DNA of 64,000 nt from ENR-C587 sp942493235 (lineage in GTDB: Bacteria > Bacteroidota > Ignavibacteria > Kapaibacteriales > UBA2268), in the NCBI GenBank assembly GCA_942493235.1, contig OW818676.1, positions 930,001-994,000 on the forward strand, read 5' to 3'. The notes beneath the pieces were generated by a model. It ran no database searches and was not told the DNA's origin. It saw nothing but the letters and a program-made list of their open reading frames with translations. The translations under genes were made by a program, and so were the position numbers. This document shows positions 57,575 to 64,000 of this stretch, in pieces (the stretch's first letter is position 1; every line of letters starts with the position of its first letter).

Positions 57575-58075
57575 ATGAATGAGAGTGCTGATATGAAATC
57601 CGGTAATAAATTTGGGACAGAAATATTGCAGTTAGTTACTTTTTTCATCGGCAATGAAGAATTTGCAGTTGATATTCTTAATATTCAAGGAATTAACCGC
57701 ATGATAGAAGTAACAAAAGTGCCAAATTCTCCTGAATTTTTAGAGGGAATAATAAATTTAAGAGGAAAAGTAATTCCCTTAGTTAATTTAAGAAAGCGAT
57801 TAGGGCTACCTACTATAGTTTCAGATAGGAGTACGCGTTTTATTGTTGTAGAACTGGGCAGTAAAGTTATTGGATTTATTGTCGATAGTGTAAACGAAGT
57901 ACTACGAATCGGGAAAGAAATAATTGAGCCACCACCACAAATGGTAACAGGAGTGAAATCCGAATTTATTACCGCAGTAGGAAAACTTCAAGATAGACTT
58001 CTTATTCTATTGGATTTGGACAAAATCCTCAGTAAAGAAGAATTTCAGAATATTGAAAATACAGTAAACAAGTAA
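57575..58075 (+). CDS. cheW: Chemotaxis coupling protein CheW
   Basis: A 166-residue cytoplasmic adaptor that links receptors to the kinase CheA. The CheW fold is clear from LQLVTFFIGNEEFAVDILNIQGINRMIEVTKVPNSPEFLEGIINLRGKVIPLVNLRKRLGLP and the following RFIVVELGSKVIGFIVDSVNEVLRI. GAGG precedes the ATG. It is 32 bp upstream of a chemoreceptor on the same strand, so the two form an operon, consistent with dedicated coupling. CheA and CheY are not in the window. Confidence 0.95.
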   Translation: MNESADMKSGNKFGTEILQLVTFFIGNEEFAVDILNIQGINRMIEVTKVPNSPEFLEGIINLRGKVIPLVNLRKRLGLPTIVSDRSTRFIVVELGSKVIGFIVDSVNEVLRIGKEIIEPPPQMVTGVKSEFITAVGKLQDRLLILLDLDKILSKEEFQNIENTVNK

Positions 58076-58107
58076 TTATTAGAAAATATTATGTTCCGGA
58101 GGAAAGT

Positions 58108-61100
58108 ATGAAAATCGGATTAAAGCTCGGACTGAGTTACGCAGGAATTATGCTTGCTCTGATTGTCGTGATTGTACTATCACTAAACGGCTTATCAGAT
58201 CTTAATAACGGCGTCAATACTGTCGCAAATGACAGAGTACCCAAAATGATATGGGCAAATCAACTTATTAATAATGCTGACGAGGGGGCTCGTGCTTTAA
58301 GAAATGCACTTCTTAGCGAAGACCCTGCAGAAAAGAAAAAGCAAATTGATAGAACTTTACAGACTTCGGTAGATAGCAAGGTCTTATACGATTCTCTTAA
58401 CGCAAGAGTGATTTCTAAAGACGGTAAAGTAATAATGGATAAAATCAATTCCATTAGACCTAAATATTATGAAGAACGTAAAATATTAATTGCCTTTATT
58501 GAAAGTAATAATAAGGTAGAAGCTGTCAATCAACTGTTTACAAATTTTAGAGCTGTACAAACTGACCTCTTTGATGGTATAAAGGACTTAATAGCCTTAC
58601 TGACTACCCAAACAATTGAGGAAGGCAAAGCTGCCGAAGAATCTTACCAGAGCATTAAGATTACACTATTTGTAATTTCAGGTATTGCAATATTATTAGT
58701 GGTTTTCCTTTCAATTTATATTACTCGTAGTATAACCAAGCCTCTTAATCAAGCAGTGGAAGCAGCTAATAGTATATCTGACGGTAATATTAATGTTAAT
58801 CTTGAAACAAATGCAAAAGACGAAACAGGAATATTGCTTAATGCGATGAAGAAAATGGCGAAATCACTTTCTGTCCTTATTGAAGACACTAAGATGCTGA
58901 CCACAGCCGCTGAAGCAGGAAAGTTAGATACCAGAGCCGACGGTTCTAAGCATAAAGGTGCTTTTAAAGATATTATAGTCGGTGTAAATGGAACTTTAGA
59001 TTCGGTAATAGGTCCGCTAAATGTAGCTGCCGAATATGTTGACAGAATTTCAAAAGGTGACATACCACCGAAAATAACCGATGAATATAAAGGCGATTTT
59101 AATGAGATAAAGAACAATTTAAATCAATGTATAGATGCGGTTGATTCATTGGTAGCCGATGCAAATAAACTTGCAAAAGCTGCAATAGATGGCAAGCTTG
59201 ATACTCGTGCAGATGCCACTAAGCATTTGGGTGAATTCAGAGCTATAGTACAAGGCGTAAATAATACTTTAGATTCAGTAATAGGTCCGCTAAATGTAGC
59301 TGCCGAATATGTTGACAGAATTTCAAAAGGTGATATACCACCGAAAATAACCGATGAATATAAAGGCGATTTTAATGAGATAAAGAATAATCTTAATCAA
59401 TGTATAGATGCGGTTGATTCATTGGTAGCCGATGCAAATAAACTTGCAAAAGCTGCAATAGATGGCAAACTTGATACTCGAGCAGATGCAACAAAGCATT
59501 TGGGTGAATTCAGAGCTATAGTACAAGGCGTAAATAATACTTTGGATTCAGTAATTGGTCCACTAAATGTAGCTGCCGAATATGTTGACAGAATTTCAAA
59601 AGGTGACATACCTCCGAAAATTACCGATGAATACAAAGGCGATTTTAATGAAATAAAGAATAATTTAAATCAATGTATAGATGCTATTGATTCATTGGTA
59701 GCCGATGCAAATAATCTTGCAAAAGCAGCAGTAGATGGCAAGCTTGATACACGTGCCGACGCAACAAAGCATTTGGGTGATTTCCGAGTAATAGTACAAG
59801 GTGTAAATAATACCTTAGATTCTGTTATCGGTCCGCTAAATGTAGCTGCCGAATATGTTGACAGAATTTCAAAAGGTGACATACCACCGAAAATTACCGA
59901 TGAATACAAAGGCGATTTTAATGAAATTAAGAATAATATCAATCAATTAATTGATAATGTAAGCATGATTTTGCACGGTATTGATAGAATAGTTATTAGC
60001 GTAAGCGATGGCAATCTAAAAGATAAAGGTAATGATTCCTTATTTACAGGTGATTGGAGAAAGTTAGTTCAAGGTATTAACCACATAATTGACGAGTTAG
60101 TAGCTCCAATCAATCTAATGGCTAATTTTATTAGTGAAGTTGCTAATGGTGAGCAACTAAATAGTATAAATGATGATTTTAAGGGTGATTTCAATATAAT
60201 TAAAAACAATATAAATACTTGTATTAAAGTACTTTATAATATTCTCGGGGATACATCAATGCTTGCTGAGGCAGCGGTTGCCGGTAAATTAGACGTTAGA
60301 GCAGATTTAAGCAAATACAGTAATGCTTGGAATGTATTAGTTAAAGGAGTCAATGACACTTTAGATGCGGTAATTGGTCCATTAAATGTAGCCGCCGAAT
60401 ATGTTGACAGAGTATCTAAGGGCGACATACCTCCTAAGATTTCTGATGTATATAACGGTGATTTTAATGAGATTAAGAATAATTTAAATCAATGTATTGA
60501 TGCTATTAATTTGCTTGTTTCTGATTCTAATTTATTATCAAAAGCAGCTATATCAGGTAAATTAGATATACGAGCAGATGCAACTAAGCACCAAGGAGAT
60601 TTCCGTAGAATAGTTCAAGGTGTTAATGAAACATTGGATTCTGTAGTCGGTCCTTTAAATGTAGCAGCAGAATATATTGATAGAATTTCGAAAGGCGATA
60701 TGCCTCAGAAAATTGTTCAGGAATACAATGGAGATTTTAACGAAATTAAGATTAACTTGAATCAATGTATTGATGCGGTGAAGTTATTAATTGTTGACTC
60801 AAGTAATTTGGCTGAGTCTGCCGTTAATGGTGATTTAGCAAATAGAGCCGATGCTGTTAAGCATAACGGGGATTTCCAAAAAATTATTCAAGGTGTAAAC
60901 CAAACTTTAGATGCGATTACTGACCCTATGAATGAAGCCGGCAATGTATTATCTATACTTGCTACGGGTGATTTAACGGCATTAATGAATGGCGAGTATA
61001 AAGGTGATTATCAAATACTAAAAGACAATATAAATACATTAGTTGATTCGTTAAATGATTTGATTAAACAGATTACCGAATCAGTTGACCATGTAGCAGA

Positions 61101-61989
61101 TGCCTCACTTGAAATATCAAGTACTGCTGAAACTATGGCGGCAGCTTCTGAAGAGCAAAGTTCACAAGCTGATGAAGTAGCCGGTGCTGTTGAAGTTATG
61201 TCGCGTACGATAACCGAGAACGCAATGGCGGCACAAAGAACAGCCCAAGAAGCAGAAAAGAATGGCATAGTAGCTAAAGAGGGTGGATATGTAGTTGCTC
61301 AAACAGTTAATAAAATGAAAGATATTGCTGTAGTAGTAAAGCAGTCTGCTGAAAATATCGAAAAGCTTGGTGAATCAAGTAAGCAAATTGGTGAAATAAT
61401 ATCTGTAATTGATGACATTGCCGACCAAACTAATTTGCTTGCACTAAATGCTGCGATAGAAGCAGCAAGAGCGGGTGAACAAGGAAGAGGTTTCGCCGTA
61501 GTTGCCGACGAAGTTCGTAAATTAGCTGAAAGAACTACCGAAGCTACTAAGCAAATTGCAATTATGATTAAAGGTATTCAAAATGAAACTCAAGAAGCAG
61601 TAGTAGCTATGAAACGCGGTAATGAAGAAGTAACAAGCGGTATTGCTCTTGCCGATAAAGCAGGACAAGCTCTTAACCAAATACTTGAGAGTACTCAAGA
61701 TGTACAAATGCAAATCAGCAAAATTGCTGCAGCTTCTGAAGAGCAGTCTTCTACATCCGAAGAAATTGCTAAGAATGTAAACTCAATTTCTCACGTAACT
61801 AATGATTCGGCAAAACGAATTCAAGATATAGCAAAATCTTCCGAAGAATTATCTAAATTAACTGACAATCTGAAAGATTTAGTTAATAAATTCAAAGTTG
61901 ATGATGATGTCCAAGTTTTTGGTTCTCGCGGTGCTCAACTGCACGGCATACAGCATAATAAACAAAAGCATCTCCCATCAAGAACTTAA
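58108..61989 (+). CDS. Poly-HAMP methyl-accepting chemotaxis protein
   Basis: A 1293-residue receptor. Membrane helix 1 lies at about 8-28. The periplasmic four-helix-bundle sensor (about 30-190) includes RVPKMIWANQLINNADEGARALRNALL, and membrane helix 2 is at about 190-213. A canonical HAMP (about 213-265) follows. From residue 300 there are about seven 91-residue units, each starting VIGPLNVAAEYVDRISKGDIP and containing YKGDFNEIKNNLNQCIDAV and GKLDTRADATKH; each represents a pair of HAMP-like segments. The signalling hairpin (IADQTNLLALNAAIEAARAGEQGRGFAVVADEVRKLAERT) is at about 1104-1145. Units 1-4 are nearly identical in DNA. The C-terminus lacks the DFIDLDF tail of the other two receptors. 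A GGAGG site precedes the ATG. Confidence 0.93.
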   Translation: MKIGLKLGLSYAGIMLALIVVIVLSLNGLSDLNNGVNTVANDRVPKMIWANQLINNADEGARALRNALLSEDPAEKKKQIDRTLQTSVDSKVLYDSLNARVISKDGKVIMDKINSIRPKYYEERKILIAFIESNNKVEAVNQLFTNFRAVQTDLFDGIKDLIALLTTQTIEEGKAAEESYQSIKITLFVISGIAILLVVFLSIYITRSITKPLNQAVEAANSISDGNINVNLETNAKDETGILLNAMKKMAKSLSVLIEDTKMLTTAAEAGKLDTRADGSKHKGAFKDIIVGVNGTLDSVIGPLNVAAEYVDRISKGDIPPKITDEYKGDFNEIKNNLNQCIDAVDSLVADANKLAKAAIDGKLDTRADATKHLGEFRAIVQGVNNTLDSVIGPLNVAAEYVDRISKGDIPPKITDEYKGDFNEIKNNLNQCIDAVDSLVADANKLAKAAIDGKLDTRADATKHLGEFRAIVQGVNNTLDSVIGPLNVAAEYVDRISKGDIPPKITDEYKGDFNEIKNNLNQCIDAIDSLVADANNLAKAAVDGKLDTRADATKHLGDFRVIVQGVNNTLDSVIGPLNVAAEYVDRISKGDIPPKITDEYKGDFNEIKNNINQLIDNVSMILHGIDRIVISVSDGNLKDKGNDSLFTGDWRKLVQGINHIIDELVAPINLMANFISEVANGEQLNSINDDFKGDFNIIKNNINTCIKVLYNILGDTSMLAEAAVAGKLDVRADLSKYSNAWNVLVKGVNDTLDAVIGPLNVAAEYVDRVSKGDIPPKISDVYNGDFNEIKNNLNQCIDAINLLVSDSNLLSKAAISGKLDIRADATKHQGDFRRIVQGVNETLDSVVGPLNVAAEYIDRISKGDMPQKIVQEYNGDFNEIKINLNQCIDAVKLLIVDSSNLAESAVNGDLANRADAVKHNGDFQKIIQGVNQTLDAITDPMNEAGNVLSILATGDLTALMNGEYKGDYQILKDNINTLVDSLNDLIKQITESVDHVADASLEISSTAETMAAASEEQSSQADEVAGAVEVMSRTITENAMAAQRTAQEAEKNGIVAKEGGYVVAQTVNKMKDIAVVVKQSAENIEKLGESSKQIGEIISVIDDIADQTNLLALNAAIEAARAGEQGRGFAVVADEVRKLAERTTEATKQIAIMIKGIQNETQEAVVAMKRGNEEVTSGIALADKAGQALNQILESTQDVQMQISKIAAASEEQSSTSEEIAKNVNSISHVTNDSAKRIQDIAKSSEELSKLTDNLKDLVNKFKVDDDVQVFGSRGAQLHGIQHNKQKHLPSRT
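59011..59950 (+). repeat. Coding tandem repeat, 273-bp period, in the poly-HAMP receptor
   Basis: GGTCCGCTAAATGTAGCTGC-type starts recur at 59011, 59284, 59557 and 59830, exactly 273 bp apart, with few differences between units. More diverged units continue to about 60,920. The period corresponds to 91 residues. Confidence 0.92.
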
Positions 61990-62008
61990 TAAATCATATT
62001 GATAAAGT

Positions 62009-62040
62009 ACAGGCGGCTCCCAAAAAGAGTCGCCTGTTTC
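62009..62040 (+). terminator. Terminator of the cheW-receptor operon
   Basis: ACAGGCGGCTC and GAGTCGCCTGT pair around CCAAAAA with one mismatch, followed by TTTC, about 20 bp after the stop codon. Confidence 0.75.
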
Positions 62041-62132
62041 ATAAATTTATGTAATATCATTTTCTACATAAAATAGGGCAAATGTCTCGTTATTAGTATA
62101 AAATGAAATAATTTGCTAAGATGAAATTTATT

Positions 62133-62558
62133 CTAACGTATTTTCTCACATATCTCGGCAAAAACATCCTCTGTTTCGTATAATCTGATATAGATTGAAT
62201 TTACTAATTCGATTTTCTTGAATTCAGGGATAATTCTATCAGCAATATATTGAATAATATTTTCAGATGTAGAAGTAAACGGCATCACTAAATGCTTAAA
62301 TTGATTAGTTTTTAGGAAGTCAAGCATTATGTTATCTTTGTCATCTACTAAAAATGCGTGATCGAATTCACTTAGCAAGGGACGCATAATAATATCTAAA
62401 TCAAAGAAATCGATTAGCATTCCGTTCTCATCTAAACGTCCTTCAATATCAATTCTTAATTTGTAAGTATGACCATGAATATTCTTGCATAGCCCTTTGT
62501 GAAAAGGCAGTCTGTGGCTCATCTCCCACTTGAATTCTTTTGATATTTTAGTCAGCAT
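62133..62558 (-). CDS. queD: 6-carboxytetrahydropterin synthase (queuosine pathway)
   Basis: A 141-residue zinc enzyme of the 6-pyruvoyl-tetrahydropterin synthase fold. The zinc ligands His15, His28 and His30 lie in SHRLPFHKGLCKNIHGHTYKL, with catalytic-type Cys24. LIDFFDLDIIMRPLLSEFDHAFL holds the Asp/His relay. In bacteria lacking a biopterin pathway this family makes 6-carboxytetrahydropterin for queuosine. The upstream queF gene, 30 bp away on the same strand, supports that reading. Confidence 0.9.
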   Translation of the reverse strand: MLTKISKEFKWEMSHRLPFHKGLCKNIHGHTYKLRIDIEGRLDENGMLIDFFDLDIIMRPLLSEFDHAFLVDDKDNIMLDFLKTNQFKHLVMPFTSTSENIIQYIADRIIPEFKKIELVNSIYIRLYETEDVFAEICEKIR

Positions 62559-62588
62559 TGATAATCACTTTCATTATAAATAATAATA

Positions 62589-62930
62589 CTATTTCTTCTC
62601 GAATTTGGCTGTTACCGTAGTGTGCATTCCGCCGCGTACAGTCCATTGACTGACGATTTCCATTTTCTTTGGAGAGCATGCCGCAACTAAATCATCTAAT
62701 ATCATATTAGTAATAGCTTCGTAGAATATGCCTTTATTTCTGAATTCAAGGAAGTAATACTTTAAAGATTTAAGCTCAACGCAGTTTTGGTCAGGAACAT
62801 AGTTTACCGTGATTTTTGCAAAATCAGGAAGTCCGGTAATTGGGCAGACCGAAGTAAATTCCTCGTTTACATGCGAGACTATATAATCATTGTTTGGAGC
62901 CGGATTCGGAAAAGTATCCAATTGTGCCAT
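62589..62930 (-). CDS. queF: NADPH-dependent preQ0 (7-cyano-7-deazaguanine) reductase
   Basis: A 113-residue short-form QueF that reduces the nitrile of preQ0 to the amine of preQ1. The catalytic Cys29 and Asp36 are in TSVCPITGLPDF, and the substrate segment ELKSLKYYFLEFRNKGIFYEAITN is intact. Length is normal for the unimodular (YkvM-type) enzymes. It is the first gene of a two-gene operon with queD. I looked for a preQ1 riboswitch in the 208-bp leader and saw none. Confidence 0.95.
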   Translation of the reverse strand: MAQLDTFPNPAPNNDYIVSHVNEEFTSVCPITGLPDFAKITVNYVPDQNCVELKSLKYYFLEFRNKGIFYEAITNMILDDLVAACSPKKMEIVSQWTVRGGMHTTVTAKFEKK

Positions 62931-63138
62931 TTCATTTCTTTCAATATATCCTAAATAATTATTTTTCTAAATAATATTTTTCTAAATATTTTTTATTCAA
63001 AGTAAATTTGATTCAAAAAAATAATAAAAAGCTGATTTTTATTATAAGAACATTTTGACGCTTATATTTATGAAATATTTAGTTGAAATAATTTTATATA
63101 TTTTCTTTTGACTATTCAAAAAATTATGTTAATTTTAA

Positions 63139-63534
63139 ATGTTAAAAACAAACAAGAAAAAAAATAGAATGGACATATTAAAATTCGCAAAAGGATTTTC
63201 GAAAAGTGAGGGGCTATACTTAGAAAATTTAATAAACGACTTTGACGACGAAGAAAAACATAGGTTTCTGATTGAATATAAGGTCAAGCGTCGCAATCCA
63301 TACTTGTTTTCAATATTGACTTTGTTTGGATTTGTCGGGTTTGCCGGTATTCAGCGATTCTATTCAAGGGATTACATTATGGGAATATTATATTTTTTTA
63401 CCTTGGGGTTTTTATTCATAGGTTCAATATTTGATTTGGTTTCATTCTTTAGAATTACTTTTGCCTCAAACATTAAAGCTGCCGAACAGACGGCATTTCA
63501 TATCAAAGATTCGGCATATAGATTAAGCAAGTAG
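63139..63534 (+). CDS. TM2-domain membrane protein
   Basis: A 131-residue protein. A charged N-terminal segment of about 55 residues precedes a TM2 domain: NPYLFSILTLFGFVGFAGIQRFYSRDYIMGILYFFTLGFLFIGSIFDLVSF, with two membrane helices and the G-x-x-RFY...G...F-T-x-G turn. The function of TM2 proteins in bacteria is largely unknown. A second ATG ten codons in (MDILKFAKG) is an alternative start. It stands alone between queF (divergent) and flgB. Confidence 0.75.
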   Translation: MLKTNKKKNRMDILKFAKGFSKSEGLYLENLINDFDDEEKHRFLIEYKVKRRNPYLFSILTLFGFVGFAGIQRFYSRDYIMGILYFFTLGFLFIGSIFDLVSFFRITFASNIKAAEQTAFHIKDSAYRLSK

Positions 63535-63863
63535 TAGTGTATTATCAATAGCTAAAACTAATCTTTTGTTAGACATCAAAACTATGCTAAAGCATTGGGA
63601 TAGCAGCCCTTTCCAATACTCTATTCTAAAAGGTGAGATTGGCGTAGCTGAGGTGTAAAATCTTAATCCATATCCAAAATTCCTGATATTGGCTATAATT
63701 ATTCAAAGTAGAAATATAGCCATATTATATTTTGGAATAGAATTATAAGTTAATATCTAAATCCTTTATATTATGATCATTAGAAAACAAATAATTGATT
63801 GGCACTATATTTGAAGTCTTGTACTTTACAGGACGAATAATTGAGCGACAGGAGGTTGTAGAG
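63535..63863 (+). promoter_or_regulatory. flgB upstream region with sigma-54-like promoter
   Basis: TTGGCAC at 63799-63805, five bases, then TTGAAG at 63811-63816 closely follows the sigma-54 consensus TGGCAC-N5-TTGC, except that the -12 C is A. It lies about 60 bp before flgB, and flagellar rod genes are often sigma-54 dependent. An AATGCTTTAGCAT hairpin copy (reversed, near 63591) is also present. CAGGAGG at 63849-63855 is a strong ribosome-binding site 8 bp from the GTG. Confidence 0.4.
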
Positions 63864-64000
63864 GTGATTTATAAACAATTTTTATTTAAAGACAAACTGC
63901 CCATAATGAACAGGGCATTAGATACTTATTCTTTGAGGCAGGCAACAATATCAAAGAATATTGCCAATGCTACTTCGCCACATTATAGACCTGAACAAGT
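63864..64000 (+). CDS. flgB: Flagellar basal-body rod protein FlgB (5' part, cut by window edge)
   Basis: The first 45 codons read (M)IYKQFLFKDKLPIMNRALDTY then SLRQATISKNIANATSPHYRP. The RALDxxSLRQxxIxxNIANAxTPxY pattern is the conserved N-terminus of FlgB, a proximal rod subunit of the flagellum. The start is a GTG with a strong CAGGAGG 8 bp upstream. The gene runs off the right edge. It is the only flagellar gene visible and presumably starts a rod/hook operon. Confidence 0.88.
   Translation, partial: MIYKQFLFKDKLPIMNRALDTYSLRQATISKNIANATSPHYRPEQ

Noticed and set aside
59011..60920. Regular 273-bp repeats considered as a CRISPR array or satellite
   Set aside because: Units are contiguous, in frame and encode HAMP-like domains; there are no unique spacers.
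62931..63138. preQ1 riboswitch expected before queF
   Set aside because: The leader is almost pure A/T with a loose CTAAATAATATTTTT repeat; no preQ1-type stem or C-rich loop is visible.

Overview
The window is a low-GC (roughly one third G+C by eye) bacterial chromosome segment from the Bacteroidota/Chlorobiota (FCB) side of the tree. Three large secreted proteins end in type IX secretion (T9SS, 'Por') sorting tails, there are Bacteroidota-type ECF sigma/anti-sigma pairs and a GlmU-like protein of the alternative Bacteroidota form, and Shine-Dalgarno signals are often weak. The start of flgB, three chemoreceptors and a CheW suggest a flagellated, chemotactic member such as an Ignavibacteria/Kapabacteria-like lineage. 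That placement is inference; there is no rRNA to test it.

Layout. 0-10 kb: OPT-family transporter, GalE-like epimerase (minus), two related Cache-domain chemoreceptors separated by about 1 kb of repeat debris, and a Rieske ferredoxin. 10-16 kb: tRNA-Gln(CTG), MATE exporter, purC, and a GH2-like protein fused to a membrane domain. 16.1-19.7 kb: an AT-rich, probably acquired island with two genes 11 bp apart. The first carries a class III nucleotide-cyclase-like domain behind an unknown N-terminal half; the second is a SIR2-like (DUF4917-like) protein. I regard this pair as the best candidate for an undescribed, possibly anti-phage, signalling system. 19.7-27 kb: glgA, CaiB/BaiF CoA-transferase, GlmU-like protein, SPFH protein, truA. 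27.6-35.2 kb: OmpA-family protein, a frameshifted T9SS substrate, and a channel joining a BacNav-like pore to CASTOR/RCK-like domains. 36-42 kb: ECF sigma plus a membrane-spanning anti-sigma/beta-barrel fusion, two tandem M48 lipoprotein proteases, pyrF, a DUF2851 protein. 42.4-57 kb: a 1871-residue T9SS protein, nadK, a THUMP-type RNA methyltransferase, then a second ECF sigma / anti-sigma-barrel / lipoprotein / T9SS-protein run. 57.5-64 kb: cheW with a poly-HAMP chemoreceptor, queF-queD, a TM2 protein, and the beginning of flgB.

Several systems fit together. CheW and the three receptors feed the flagellar motor whose rod gene begins at the right edge. The two sigma/anti-sigma-barrel modules look like envelope-spanning sensors. 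queF and queD are two steps of queuosine synthesis.

Intergenic DNA is unusually full of short non-autonomous repeats: a 275-280 bp element with terminal inverted repeats (three copies), a roughly 125 bp inverted-repeat element (six clear copies) that in two places sits inside a roughly 370 bp palindromic element starting at a stop codon, a small hairpin family, and AAGTTATAAAGTTGAAAGTT-type simple repeats, one of which runs into a chemoreceptor gene. No transposase gene, CRISPR array or rRNA was seen.
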